Under the pieces are notes generated by a model, which saw nothing but the letters and a program-made list of their open reading frames with translations, did no database searches and was not told where the DNA came from. The translations under genes and the position numbers were made by a program. This document shows positions 42,944-52,316 of a stretch of 64,000 nucleotides of DNA, piece by piece (the first letter of the stretch is position 1; every line of letters begins with the position of its first letter). This DNA comes from Cupriavidus consociatus (lineage in GTDB: Bacteria > Pseudomonadota > Gammaproteobacteria > Burkholderiales > Burkholderiaceae): the NCBI RefSeq assembly GCF_017814975.1, contig NZ_JAGIQA010000020.1, positions 79,948-143,947 on the forward strand. The letters are read 5' to 3'.

Positions 42944-43857
42944 AGAATGTCTTGAGGTCGCAAGGACCGATCGTGTTCACCCTGCTTGCCGTAGCGGTCT
43001 CCCTTGTCGTGCTCAAGCATGTGTGGAGCTACTATTACGACGACCCATGGACCCGCGATGCGCGCATCCGTGCGGATGTGGTGCAAGTAGCGCCGGATGT
43101 GACGGGTCCAATCACTGAGGTCAAAGTCGACGACAACCAACTGGTGCGACGCGGCCAGCCGCTGTTCGTGATCGACCAGGCTCGCTTTATGATAGCCCTG
43201 AAGCAGGCGGAGGCGACGTTGCTCGAACGTCGTACCAGCCTAGTGCAGCTGCGCCGCGCGGCTGCACGTAACCACCAGTTGCGGGAGCTGGTAGCGCAGG
43301 AAGTGGTGGAGGAAGGCCAGTCAAAGGTGGAACAAGCGCAGGCCGCCCTGACCATCGCCGAGTCGGCGGTCGGCATTGCCCGGCTCAACCTGGAACGCAC
43401 CACCGTGTACAGTCCAGTCGACGGCTTCCTCAACGACCGATCTGTGCGCGTGGGCGATTACGTCACGGCGGGTAGGCCGGTGCTCTCAGTGGTCGACTCA
43501 GGTTCGTTCTATGTTGACAGCTATTTCGAGGAGACCAAGCTACGTAGCGTGCAAGTGGGGCGGCCGGTACGCATCCACGTGATGGGCGAAGAGCAGGTGC
43601 TACACGGTCATGTGCGCAGCATTGCAGCCGCTATTGAAGACCGAGACCGTTCCTCCGGTCCTAACCTGCTACCGAGTATCAATCCGACGTTCAACTGGAT
43701 ACGGCTGGCTCAGCGCATCCCGGTGCGTATCGCGATCGATCAGCCTCCACCCGAGATGCGACTGACCGCAGGTCGCACCGCTAGCGTGACTATCCTCGCC
43801 ACGGCGGCAGCCGTGGCGACTGACACCCATGTCGAGCCGATTCGGAGCAAACCTTGA
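42940..43857 (+). CDS. HlyD-family periplasmic adaptor (AaeA-like)
   Basis: A 305-residue membrane-fusion protein. One N-terminal membrane anchor (IVFTLLAVAVSLVVL) precedes DPWTRDARIRADVVQVAPDVTG, which is diagnostic of AaeA/EmrA-like adaptors. A helical hairpin and the second half-motif (VYSPVDGFLNDRSVRVGDYV) follow. The frame is open from 42826, but that part overlaps the DUF1656 gene. I start at GTG 42940, which overlaps its stop by 4 bp. It links the FUSC pump to the NodT outer-membrane channel. Confidence 0.93.
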   Translation: MKNVLRSQGPIVFTLLAVAVSLVVLKHVWSYYYDDPWTRDARIRADVVQVAPDVTGPITEVKVDDNQLVRRGQPLFVIDQARFMIALKQAEATLLERRTSLVQLRRAAARNHQLRELVAQEVVEEGQSKVEQAQAALTIAESAVGIARLNLERTTVYSPVDGFLNDRSVRVGDYVTAGRPVLSVVDSGSFYVDSYFEETKLRSVQVGRPVRIHVMGEEQVLHGHVRSIAAAIEDRDRSSGPNLLPSINPTFNWIRLAQRIPVRIAIDQPPPEMRLTAGRTASVTILATAAAVATDTHVEPIRSKP

Positions 43858-45275
43858 AGAGGCTGTGCAAAATCTCGTTGGGTGCGGCAATGTGCTCGCT
43901 GTCCGCCTGCATGACCGTCGGTCCAGACTACCGCGTACCTGACAAGGCCTTGGTCAACCTGCCAAAAGCCCAGGCAGCGTTCGTCGACATAGATGGCGCC
44001 AAGGGCGTCGATGCAGGTCATACAGTGGCAGACGACTGGTGGAAGCTCTATGACGACCCACTGCTCAGCCAGTTGATTAGCCAGGCGCTGGCCACGAACG
44101 CTGGCCTGCGCACAGCCAATGCTAATTTGAGCCGAGCCAATGCCATATATGACCAAGCCAAACATGCCGGCGGCTTCGGCTATCACGCCGTGGCTGCCGT
44201 GCAGCGTGCGCAGCTCTCGGCCGAGACTTTTCTATTATCTGAGAAGCTACCGGTCGTCAATCTCGCCGACGCAGCGCTTAGCGCCTCTTATGAAGTCGAT
44301 CTGTTTGGCAAGTTTAGACGTTCCGCCGAAGCAGCTCTCGCCGACACCCAGGCAAGCGAGGCCGCGCTGGATCTGGCGCGTATGCATGTAGTTGCCGAAG
44401 TCGCTCGCACCTATATGGACAGTTGCCACGCAACCCATGAGCTGAGTATTGCTCAGCGCTCGCTGGATCTGCAACTGCGCGTCGCGAATCTAACGCAACG
44501 CCTACACAGCACGGGCCGTGGCGCCCCTACAGACCTGAGCCGCGCTAAGGCCCAGGCAGACTTGCTGAGGGCCCGTCTGCCACTGCTGCGCGCCCGCAAA
44601 AAGAACGCGCAGTATGCGCTGTCGGCACTGCTCGGACATACGCCGGGCGATCTTCCCAGTGGCGTCGATCATTGCGGGGAAGCGCCAGTGCTTGGGCGAC
44701 CGATCCCACTGGGCGATGGCATGGCCCTCTTGCAACGGCGACCCGACGTCCGCGCAGCCGAGCGAAGGCTGGCTGGTGCCACCGCCCGTATTGGCGTAGC
44801 TACCGCCGAGCTATATCCGGATGTGAAGTTGGGTGCCTCGGTTGGAGCCGCCGGCCTGCTTGACGGCTTCGGCAAGGCACCAACGCGAGAGTGGTCGTTC
44901 GGCCCGCTGATCTCGTGGACTTTTCCCACCCGCGGTGCCCAGGCCCGTTTGCGTGCCACCGAAGCAGGCGCCGATGCTGCTCTAGCGCAGTTTGACCAAA
45001 CTGTCTTGAATGCGCTGCGCGACACCCAAACCGCACTAAACAACTATGCGCAGAGACTCGACCATCAGGCCGCGTTGCGGGCTGCACTTGCAGAAGCCCG
45101 CAATGCCGCTGAGCAAAACCGTGCGCTATTCCGTGGCGGTCGCGTGCCTTACCTGACCAGCCTGGATGCTGATCGCACTCTAGCCTCTGCCGAGGCAGCG
45201 GTAGCCGACACCGACGCGCAGATCTCGCTGGACCAGATTAACCTATTTCTCGCCCTTGGAGGCAGCTGGAAATAG
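43854..45275 (+). CDS. NodT-family outer-membrane efflux lipoprotein
   Basis: A 473-residue TolC-like outer-membrane factor. The N-terminal lipoprotein signal ends in the lipobox LSAC (Cys19), followed by MTVGPDYRVP, the usual start of mature NodT/OprM proteins. Two OEP repeats are visible (LISQALATNAGLRTANANLSRA and LQRRPDVRAAERRLAG). The TTG start overlaps the adaptor stop (TTGA). It completes a tripartite FUSC-HlyD-NodT pump. Confidence 0.94.
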   Translation: MKRLCKISLGAAMCSLSACMTVGPDYRVPDKALVNLPKAQAAFVDIDGAKGVDAGHTVADDWWKLYDDPLLSQLISQALATNAGLRTANANLSRANAIYDQAKHAGGFGYHAVAAVQRAQLSAETFLLSEKLPVVNLADAALSASYEVDLFGKFRRSAEAALADTQASEAALDLARMHVVAEVARTYMDSCHATHELSIAQRSLDLQLRVANLTQRLHSTGRGAPTDLSRAKAQADLLRARLPLLRARKKNAQYALSALLGHTPGDLPSGVDHCGEAPVLGRPIPLGDGMALLQRRPDVRAAERRLAGATARIGVATAELYPDVKLGASVGAAGLLDGFGKAPTREWSFGPLISWTFPTRGAQARLRATEAGADAALAQFDQTVLNALRDTQTALNNYAQRLDHQAALRAALAEARNAAEQNRALFRGGRVPYLTSLDADRTLASAEAAVADTDAQISLDQINLFLALGGSWK

Positions 45276-45397
45276 TAGGCACGCTCCGCTGAAGGAAATG
45301 CTCAATCCGGATTGGCAATTCGTCTGATCCCCTGCCCCCTTAAATACATCCGTGCAATCCGGCATCCCCAGATGCCAACAACCAGCAGAGAACAACC

Positions 45398-46063
45398 ATG
45401 ATTCTTTATGACGCAAACGCCCCCGGCCCCAATCCCGTAACCGTTAGGCTTTTCGTCCTTGAGCGCGGTGGCCTTAATTTGGATGTAGAAACCATCGACC
45501 TTGCCAATCTCGAAAACAGGGGCAAGACTTACAAGGATGAGATCAACGCGCGCGGCGAGGTACCTGCATTGCGCCTCGATGACGGCCGCGTCCTAACAGA
45601 AATCACTGCCATCTGTGAGTACCTTGACGAGGTAGCCAAGGGGGGCCGGTCACTACTCGGGGAGACAGCCGAAGAGCGAGCCCTAACACGGATGTGGACC
45701 CGGCGCGTCGACCTCGAGATTGCAGAGCCGATAACCACCTGGTGGCGAGGCACTGACGATGCAGCCGCCTTCTATCGTGGTCACCGGGTGCTGATGCCCG
45801 AGGCTCAAACCTCGATGCGCAAGCTCGCTGAGCAGGGACTAGACCAACTCGATAGAGATCTCGCGGGGCGAGACTTTATCTGCGGCAACAATGTGATGTT
45901 GGCCGACATCCTGCTCTACGGCTTCATGGCGACCGTCGGCAGCGTGACGCCTTGGTCCAATCCACCAGAACGACTCAACATTCAAGCCTGGTTCAGGCGA
46001 ATGAGCGAACGCGCCGCCATACAGCAAGCATTCCAGCCGTTCGACGGCCTGGTCAGCAGCTGA
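45398..46063 (+). CDS. Glutathione S-transferase family protein
   Basis: A 221-residue cytosolic GST-fold protein. The thioredoxin-like N-domain has NPVTVRLFVLERGGLNLD, the cis-Pro motif EVPALRLDDG and TEITAICEYLDE, where Glu-Ile/Thr bind glutathione. The helical C-domain contains the N-capping motif MLADILLYGF. It lies 122 bp after the efflux operon and could detoxify or isomerise an electrophilic intermediate. The conjugation substrate is unknown. Confidence 0.92.
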   Translation: MILYDANAPGPNPVTVRLFVLERGGLNLDVETIDLANLENRGKTYKDEINARGEVPALRLDDGRVLTEITAICEYLDEVAKGGRSLLGETAEERALTRMWTRRVDLEIAEPITTWWRGTDDAAAFYRGHRVLMPEAQTSMRKLAEQGLDQLDRDLAGRDFICGNNVMLADILLYGFMATVGSVTPWSNPPERLNIQAWFRRMSERAAIQQAFQPFDGLVSS

Positions 46064-46211
46064 TAAGCGGCGGCGCAGCACTCTGAGCTTCAAGTCTCGC
46101 CATTCAGTGCGGCGACGTTGGGTACGTCATAGAGATACGCTTGGGTACCTCGTGCGCTTCAGTGACGAACCTTCGTCTGCCGCTCCTGAATCATCAACGC
46201 CGATTATTCCT

Positions 46212-46955
46212 CTATAGATTCCTTTGGAACAGATCGAACAGTTGCTCCCAATGGCGCTCACAGGAAGCCTTTCGATAGGCGCGTCTAGCTGGAAAAGCAA
46301 ATCCATGCTCCGCTTCCGAGTAAACTTCAACACCTCCTCGTACTTTCTTCTCCGCCAGCAAGTCCTTCACCGCATTGATTTCGGTGGCACTGATGTACTT
46401 ATCGTGCTCGGCACACGCGAAGTACATCTCCCCTTTGATATCTCCCGCGAGTAGATGAGGCGAATCTGGCTTGTCGGTAATAAGGTGCACCCCATACATA
46501 GAAGCAGCAGCCGCAACGCGGTTGGGATAGGCGCCAGCCAAGCGAAAGACGAAGGGCCCGCTCATGCAGTATCCGATGATCGCAAGTGGACCTGGTCGGG
46601 CAATCGGATCACGGTCGAGGAAAGCAAATAGCGACTCAGTGTCCCGGGTCACCATCGAGTTCGTCAGCCCGTCAATCAATGACCATAGCATCCGAAATTT
46701 CTCGTCATACGCTGGATCTGTGATACGGGTGGGATCGATATCCACTGACCGATAGCGTCGATAGTACAGATTCGGCATTACGACGTAGTAGCCGACAGTG
46801 GCAATCCTACGGCACATGTCCGCCAATTCTTCCCGCACACCGATCGAGTCCATGTACATGACGACCACGGGGAACGGCCCCGGTCGGTCTGGATGATAGA
46901 TGTAGGTGTTCATGACGCCGTCTGAAGTTTCGATGTCTACAACTCGCTCCTGCAT
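46212..46955 (-). CDS. Dienelactone hydrolase family protein
   Basis: A 247-residue alpha/beta hydrolase of the dienelactone hydrolase family. The catalytic triad is visible as Cys130 (GYCMSGP), Asp185 (CAEHDKYIS) and His217 (SEAEHGFAFP). AGGAG precedes the ATG. It is divergent from the binding protein at 47215, and both promoters carry a copy of the dyad found before the thiolase operon, so it probably belongs to the IclR-controlled set. Hydrolysis of a lactone or ester in the same pathway is the natural guess; chlorocatechol genes are absent. Confidence 0.92.
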   Translation of the reverse strand: MQERVVDIETSDGVMNTYIYHPDRPGPFPVVVMYMDSIGVREELADMCRRIATVGYYVVMPNLYYRRYRSVDIDPTRITDPAYDEKFRMLWSLIDGLTNSMVTRDTESLFAFLDRDPIARPGPLAIIGYCMSGPFVFRLAGAYPNRVAAAASMYGVHLITDKPDSPHLLAGDIKGEMYFACAEHDKYISATEINAVKDLLAEKKVRGGVEVYSEAEHGFAFPARRAYRKASCERHWEQLFDLFQRNL

Positions 46956-47214
46956 GTTTGTCTCCTGTTCAAACTCTTTGCATTGAAGTTACCCATAATG
47001 CACTTGTTGCTGGACAATTTTTATGAGCCATCTGTCTCATTTTTCGACCAGTACAAACCATTATCTGGCGATTTGATCCTATCACATGGGTAAGATCTGT
47101 ATTAGGATAAAACGGTAGATTCGAAATAGATCGCGTTTAGTTCACAAACGGTTCTTAAACACACTAAAAATGAGACGGTAGGTCCAACACATTGCGACCA
47201 CCAAGGAGACAGCC
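46956..47214. promoter_or_regulatory. Divergent promoter with two IclR-type dyads
   Basis: The 259-bp AT-rich region separates the dienelactone hydrolase and binding-protein genes. Site A, TGAGCC-ATCT-GTCTCA (47024-47039), lies 69 bp upstream of the hydrolase. Site B, TGAGAC-GGTA-GGTCCA (47171-47186), lies 29 bp upstream of the binding protein. Both match the 16-bp dyad found three times at 55085-55361. Each gene has one copy in a position suited to repression or activation. AAGGAG of the binding-protein gene is at 47203-47208. Confidence 0.6.
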
Positions 47215-48525
47215 ATGAAGAAGGATCGGCCCAATCACAAAGTGTTCAATGGACCACAGCAAAGCGTCTTGCCAAATATCGTTCGCCCACTACGCAACCT
47301 ACTTGGCACAGCCCTGACGGTCCTCGGCTTCTCGGCGTTTGCCCAAGGCACAGTCAGTGCGTCCGCCCCAGTTGCAATTTCGGATGACGTTGTCCGCATC
47401 GGATTGCTGCTTGACATGAGCGGTGTGTATGCCGACATCTCAGGCCGCGGCTCGGCGACGGCAGCCCAGATGGCTATCGAAGACTTCGGCGGGAAAGTGC
47501 TCGGAAAAAAAGTCGAACTCCTTGTCTATGATCACCAAAACAAGGCCGACAACGCTTCGGCCAAGGCGAGGCAATGGTTCGACAATGAAAAAGTTGACGC
47601 AATCCATGACGTCACCGGTTCCTCTTCATCGCTTGCGGTTCTCCAGATCGCGAAGGAAAAGCAGCGAATCTTAGTTCTCAACGGCCCCGCAACCGAGCGG
47701 TTTACAACCGATTTGTGTTCTACCGTCTCGGTTCACTATGCCTACGATTCCTACGTCCTAGCCAACACAGTCGCGCGCACCCTTGTCGCATCCGGAAAGA
47801 AAGACTGGTACTTCCTCACAGTTGACTACTCAGGTGGTTATGACCTGGAGAAGAATGCCGCTAGTGCCGTTCAACGTGGAGGCGGCAAGGTCCTAGGGTC
47901 GGTAAGGCACCCGTTGAATGCACCGGATTTTTCGTCCTTTATTCTTCAAGCGCAGACGAGCAAAGCCAGCGTGATTGGACTAGCGAACGCCGGCGGGGAC
48001 ACAATCAATGCCATCAAGGCTGCACGGAGTTTCGGGGTTGGCACCGGCAAGAACAGTCAGACACTGGCAGCGACGCTTTTATATATCAACGACGTCAATG
48101 CGCTCGGCTTGGCTGCAAGCCAGGGGATGATTCTTTCGGAGGGATTCTATTGGGACCTTACACCGGAGACGCGTGCATGGTCTCGCCGCTACTTCGAGCG
48201 GATGAAGCAGATGCCTAACATGAGCCAAGCCGGCGTCTACTCATCTGTCACGCACTATCTCAAGTCTATTGAAGCCGCACGTACCGATGAGACCACGGCG
48301 GTAATGAGGCAGATGCGAGCGCTGCCTATCAATGACTTCTTTGCTAAAAATGGGCGAATTCGTGAGGATGGTCGCATGGTTCATGACATGTACGTTTTCA
48401 AGGTCAAGTCACCGGCAGAATCGAAGTATCCGTGGGACTACTATTCGCTGGTCAGCACGGTGCCCGGCGACGCTGCGTTCAGGCCGATGGGCGAAGGAAG
48501 CTGCCCACTGCTCAAGAAGTCCTGA
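47215..48525 (+). CDS. Branched-chain amino-acid-type ABC solute-binding protein
   Basis: A 436-residue periplasmic binding protein of the LivK/type I fold. A signal region ends near GFSAFAQG, then DDVVRIGLLLDMSGVYADISGRGS and the GGKVLGKKVELLVYDHQNK segment typical of the family follow. Catabolic clusters often use such proteins for aromatic or other carboxylates rather than amino acids. No ABC permease or ATPase genes follow; instead come a small ORF, an acyl-CoA ligase and a dehydrogenase. AAGGAG precedes the ATG. Confidence 0.92.
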   Translation: MKKDRPNHKVFNGPQQSVLPNIVRPLRNLLGTALTVLGFSAFAQGTVSASAPVAISDDVVRIGLLLDMSGVYADISGRGSATAAQMAIEDFGGKVLGKKVELLVYDHQNKADNASAKARQWFDNEKVDAIHDVTGSSSSLAVLQIAKEKQRILVLNGPATERFTTDLCSTVSVHYAYDSYVLANTVARTLVASGKKDWYFLTVDYSGGYDLEKNAASAVQRGGGKVLGSVRHPLNAPDFSSFILQAQTSKASVIGLANAGGDTINAIKAARSFGVGTGKNSQTLAATLLYINDVNALGLAASQGMILSEGFYWDLTPETRAWSRRYFERMKQMPNMSQAGVYSSVTHYLKSIEAARTDETTAVMRQMRALPINDFFAKNGRIREDGRMVHDMYVFKVKSPAESKYPWDYYSLVSTVPGDAAFRPMGEGSCPLLKKS

Positions 48526-48531
48526 GCGACC

Positions 48532-48717
48532 ATGAAAAATCGCCTCAGCATCCAGGCTTGGTTCGCCACGCAGATGGTTCGCATGGGCGATGATCTGGAT
48601 CCCGACATGTCTCTGGACGTCAAAACAGTGATTCGGAGTTATCTCGCCGCAGAAAATGCGGCAGCCCGTTGTCGGAGACTTGATTCTGAGGCTCCAGCAA
48701 TTCAGTCATTAATTTGA
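48532..48717 (+). CDS. Small unrecognised ORF, 61 residues
   Basis: The frame starts 6 bp after the binding-protein stop and ends 46 bp before the ligase. The product is a short, charged, probably soluble peptide rich in Ala and Arg (YLAAENAAARCRRL). No signal peptide, membrane segment or known motif is visible, and the Shine-Dalgarno is weak. Position and orientation fit an operon member, but it may be a chance frame. Confidence 0.35.
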   Translation: MKNRLSIQAWFATQMVRMGDDLDPDMSLDVKTVIRSYLAAENAAARCRRLDSEAPAIQSLI

Positions 48718-48763
48718 TCCGACGATAGAAGTCCATTCAGTATTTATCGAGTAATAATCCGAG

Positions 48764-50359
48764 ATGATTGAAGATACCTTATTCCACACCTTGGACACTG
48801 CACCCGTCGACTCCACCTGCGTCATTGTTGGAGCGACCAGTGTCACTTATGGAGAACTAAGAACCCAGGCGCTAGCGATTGCTGATGGACTGCGTAACGC
48901 GGGAATCCGACGGGGCGATACCGCGGCTCTGTGGATTCCGAATGTACCCGAGTGGCTCTCGATCGCTTATGCGTGTGCCAAGATTGGAGTTCGTATCCTT
49001 CCTCTCAACATGCGTTACGGGCCACGAGAGCTTGAGGACTTTCTGTCCCGCAGCCATGCGGAGGCGCTGTTCTATGTGCCAACGTATCGCGGCATCAATC
49101 ACGAGGACTGCCTTCTGAAGCTCGACCCGCTCGCATTGCAGTCGATGAAAGTCGCGATATCGCTCGGGAGTGAATGTCAAGAACTAGCTCCTGGCGCGCA
49201 ATCGCTTACCCTGACCTCATTGATGAGCCGTGTATCGGTGAATCCTGAGACCACGGAGGTGAGGCAAGCACAGGATCCCTTTGTTGTTTTCGCGTCCTCG
49301 GGAACGACCAGTAAGCCTAAACTCATTTGCCACCTGCAACAAAGCGTTAGTCGTCATGCCCGGGATGTCGACGCAGCGTTCGACATCGGGCCCGACTCGC
49401 GGCTCCTGCTTTCTGTGCCCTTTGGTGGCGCATTCGGTTTCACTATCGCCCAGGCTGCGCTGTCGGCCCATGCGACTCTTATCGTCCAAGAACAGTTCGA
49501 CCCACGAGAGGCGGCACAATTGCTACAGCAGCATCGGGTAACCCATATGTTTGGTACCGACGATATGTTGGACAAGCTCTTGGATGCCGCGGGGAATGAA
49601 ACAAGATTCCCTGACCTCAAGCTGTATGGACACGCAAACTTTACTCCCGCCCTTTCGGCGAGCCTCCCGGCGAAGGCGGCGGACAGAGAGATCTTTCTAC
49701 GTGGCTGCTATGGGCTGAGCGAATCGATGGCGCTGTTTGCGTCCCAGCCTGCAGCCGAGCCGTTGGATAGACGCGCGATGTCGGGTGGACTGCCCACCTC
49801 TCCTCTTGGCAAAGTTCGCATTCGATCGCTGGAGAGCGGCGAGCTTGTAGCCGCAGGTGAGGCAGGCGAAATCGAGATTTACTCGCCGAATCTCACTGTT
49901 GGGTACCTCAATGATCCTGAGGCAACCTCCAAGGCCTTCCACCCGGACGGGTTTCTTCGCACCGGTGACCTGGGCTACCTGATGCCGGATGGGGGAGTAA
50001 CCCTTCTCTCCCGCATTGGCGACATCCTCCGAATCGGCGGCTATCTCGTAAACCCCCTAGAAATTGAGGAGACTGTACTAGGGCTGGGTCATATAGCCGC
50101 CTGTCAAGTCGTTGCCGTTGATACCGCGGGAAGTGTCCGCCCTGTCGCATTTGTCATAGGTAAGTCAGGGTATGCGCACGATGAGGCTTCGATGATCGCC
50201 CTGTGCCGCGGAAGGCTAGCAACATACAAGACGCCTATCCGGATATTTGAGGTCGATTCCTTCCCTATCACGGAAAGCGCAAACGGTGGAAAAGTGAAAA
50301 AGAATATGTTGAAGGACCTAGCGCTGAGGCTGATGTCGGAGGAAAAGAGCCAATCATGA
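48764..50359 (+). CDS. AMP-forming acyl-CoA ligase
   Basis: A 531-residue ANL-superfamily ligase. It has the P-loop FASSGTTSKPKLI, the acyl-pocket loop GCYGLSESMALF, the hinge TGDLGYLMPDGGVTLLSRIGDILRIGGY (in part) and the C-terminal Lys region NGGKVKKN. It is typical of ligases activating aryl or medium-chain acids. The stop overlaps the start of the acyl-CoA dehydrogenase by 4 bp (ATGA), so the two enzymes are translationally coupled. The acid bound by the upstream periplasmic protein is a natural substrate candidate. Confidence 0.92.
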   Translation: MIEDTLFHTLDTAPVDSTCVIVGATSVTYGELRTQALAIADGLRNAGIRRGDTAALWIPNVPEWLSIAYACAKIGVRILPLNMRYGPRELEDFLSRSHAEALFYVPTYRGINHEDCLLKLDPLALQSMKVAISLGSECQELAPGAQSLTLTSLMSRVSVNPETTEVRQAQDPFVVFASSGTTSKPKLICHLQQSVSRHARDVDAAFDIGPDSRLLLSVPFGGAFGFTIAQAALSAHATLIVQEQFDPREAAQLLQQHRVTHMFGTDDMLDKLLDAAGNETRFPDLKLYGHANFTPALSASLPAKAADREIFLRGCYGLSESMALFASQPAAEPLDRRAMSGGLPTSPLGKVRIRSLESGELVAAGEAGEIEIYSPNLTVGYLNDPEATSKAFHPDGFLRTGDLGYLMPDGGVTLLSRIGDILRIGGYLVNPLEIEETVLGLGHIAACQVVAVDTAGSVRPVAFVIGKSGYAHDEASMIALCRGRLATYKTPIRIFEVDSFPITESANGGKVKKNMLKDLALRLMSEEKSQS

Positions 50360-51522
50360 AGAATGCCCTGCAATGGAAACTGTGGAATCTCCCTTTCTTT
50401 GATGCCCGGCATGAGGAGATTGAATCAAGGATGACGGTGTGGCGCCAGAACTTTCCAGCTCTGGAAGCAGATATCGCGTCCCTAACGCTCGATGAACAAT
50501 GTCGCGCCATCGCTCGCGCTCTGGGTGCCTCTGGGCTTCTGGCTTACGCCGTTCCCGACACAGGCCAAGGCCAGGTCGTAGACGTCCGGTCGGTCAGTGC
50601 CATTCGTGAAGCACTGGCCTACGACAGCGCCTTGGTAGATTTTGTCTTTGCCATGCAAGGCATCGGCTCCGCCGCCATCTGGCGCCATGGCAGCAGCGCA
50701 ATGCAGGCGACCTATCTGGATGGCGCCCGACGAGGAACCCGTATTGCAGCCTTCGCGATGTCAGAGCCCGATGGTAGCTCTGACGTCGCCTCTTTGAGCA
50801 CGACTGCTCGGCGAGAGGGGGAGCACTACGTCATTGATGGCGTGAAGACCTGGATATCGAATGGGGGGATAGCGGACCAGTACATCGTTATCGCGCGAAC
50901 CGAAGACGTGCCGGGAAGTAAAGGCCTTTCAGCCTTGCTCGTCGACGCCGACACACCAGGGCTTTCCATCGAATCTCGTATCGACATCATCTCCCCGCAT
51001 CCGCTTGCGACGCTGCGCTTCAATGGATGCAGAGTATCTGCCGAACGATTGCTAGGCGAGCCGGGTTCCGGCTTCAAGCTGGCGATGGGGACGCTTGACA
51101 TCTTTCGGACCTCCGTTGGGGCAGCCGCGGTGGGCATCGCCCGTCGAGCATTGGACGAAACCCTGGATCGCGTGCGCTCAAGAAAGATTTTTGGCGTCCA
51201 GATGTCCGACATGGACACGGTGCGCATGAAGATTGCCGATATGACGCTCGACTTGGAGGCTGCCGCCATGTTGGTCTATCGCGCGGCTTGGCTAAAGGAC
51301 ACGACAGACAAGCCGGTGACGCGGGAGGTAGCGCTAGCCAAGCTCGGTGCCACGGAAGCCGCCCAAAGGGTTGTGGACTCCGCGGTCCAGCTCTTCGGTG
51401 GCACAGGGGTCACTGTGGGCTCGGTTATTGAACGCCTCTATCGTGACGTCAGGCCAATGCGGATCTACGAGGGTGCCTCCGAGATTCAGAAGCTCATCAT
51501 CGGAAAGCGCATGCTGTCATGA
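50356..51522 (+). CDS. Acyl-CoA dehydrogenase, medium/short-chain type
   Basis: A 388-residue FAD acyl-CoA dehydrogenase showing FAMSEPDGSSDVASL, WISNGGIADQYIV and FGGTGVTVGSVIERLYRDVR. The catalytic Glu is present in IYEGASEIQKL, unlike the LCAD-like enzyme at 8175. It is coupled to the ligase upstream and would form the enoyl-CoA for the hydratase at 57443 or another. An SDR follows 41 bp downstream. Confidence 0.93.
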   Translation: MKNALQWKLWNLPFFDARHEEIESRMTVWRQNFPALEADIASLTLDEQCRAIARALGASGLLAYAVPDTGQGQVVDVRSVSAIREALAYDSALVDFVFAMQGIGSAAIWRHGSSAMQATYLDGARRGTRIAAFAMSEPDGSSDVASLSTTARREGEHYVIDGVKTWISNGGIADQYIVIARTEDVPGSKGLSALLVDADTPGLSIESRIDIISPHPLATLRFNGCRVSAERLLGEPGSGFKLAMGTLDIFRTSVGAAAVGIARRALDETLDRVRSRKIFGVQMSDMDTVRMKIADMTLDLEAAAMLVYRAAWLKDTTDKPVTREVALAKLGATEAAQRVVDSAVQLFGGTGVTVGSVIERLYRDVRPMRIYEGASEIQKLIIGKRMLS

Positions 51523-51563
51523 ACTTGAACTGAACCGAACCACGCTTACACAAAAGAGGAGAG

Positions 51564-52307
51564 ATGATGACGAATGTAACGATCGCCGGGGAACGTGTGC
51601 TGGTAACAGGCGCGAGTAGGGGCATCGGACGCGCGGTAATGCGTAGGCTGGCCGCTGACGGCTATAGCGTTGTTGGGCTGGCACGTAACCGTCCTGACGA
51701 TTTGCAATCCCATGAGGAATTTCACTGCGTCGATCTTTCGGACCCTGAGGGTACCCGCAAACTCGTGTCGGAGCTTGCGGCTGAGAGGCCGTTCTACGGT
51801 CTGATCAACAACGCCGCGATGGCCCCTACGACCTCTCTGGACGATTGCACCATCGAAGATATGATCGTGGCAGCAAAGCTAAATCTCCACGCCACTTTAA
51901 TTTGCACTCAGGCCGTCGTGCCAGGCATGCGCGCCACGCAACGCGGACGCATTGTAAATCTCTCATCTCGCGCGGCGCTCGGAAAAGTAAATCGCACGGC
52001 GTACAGTGCCTCAAAAGCGGGTGTCGTCGGTATGAGCCGGACTGCCGCTCTGGAACTCGCGGAGCACAACATTACTGTCAATGTGATTGCTCCCGGCCCG
52101 ATTGCTACTGAGCTCTTCCGGACTGCAAGTCGCCCCGACGACCCGCGTACAAAGGCTTTGGTCGCGGCAGTACCTCTGCAACGAGTAGGGGAGCCCGAAG
52201 AGATTGCTCATGCAGTGGCGTTTTTGCTCGACCCGCGCGGCGGCTTCATGACTGGGCAAACTTTGTACATCGATGGCGGCCTTACCGTCAGCATGGTCCA
52301 CCTGTAA
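51564..52307 (+). CDS. Short-chain dehydrogenase/reductase, FabG-like
   Basis: A 247-residue classical SDR with VTGASRGIGRAVM, NNAAMA, Ser of NLSSRAALG and YSASKAGVVGM. The C-terminus FMTGQTLYIDGGL is typical of FabG/3-oxoacyl reductases. GAGGAG lies upstream of two adjacent ATGs; the second (51567) has the better spacing. The role is probably 3-hydroxyacyl-CoA or alcohol oxidation in the same pathway as the ligase and dehydrogenase upstream. Confidence 0.92.
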   Translation: MMTNVTIAGERVLVTGASRGIGRAVMRRLAADGYSVVGLARNRPDDLQSHEEFHCVDLSDPEGTRKLVSELAAERPFYGLINNAAMAPTTSLDDCTIEDMIVAAKLNLHATLICTQAVVPGMRATQRGRIVNLSSRAALGKVNRTAYSASKAGVVGMSRTAALELAEHNITVNVIAPGPIATELFRTASRPDDPRTKALVAAVPLQRVGEPEEIAHAVAFLLDPRGGFMTGQTLYIDGGLTVSMVHL

Positions 52308-52316
52308 TCCCAAATT

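Noticed and set aside
46212..46955. Dienelactone hydrolase as part of a chlorocatechol pathway
   Set aside because: No catechol dioxygenase, cycloisomerase or maleylacetate reductase gene is present in the window.
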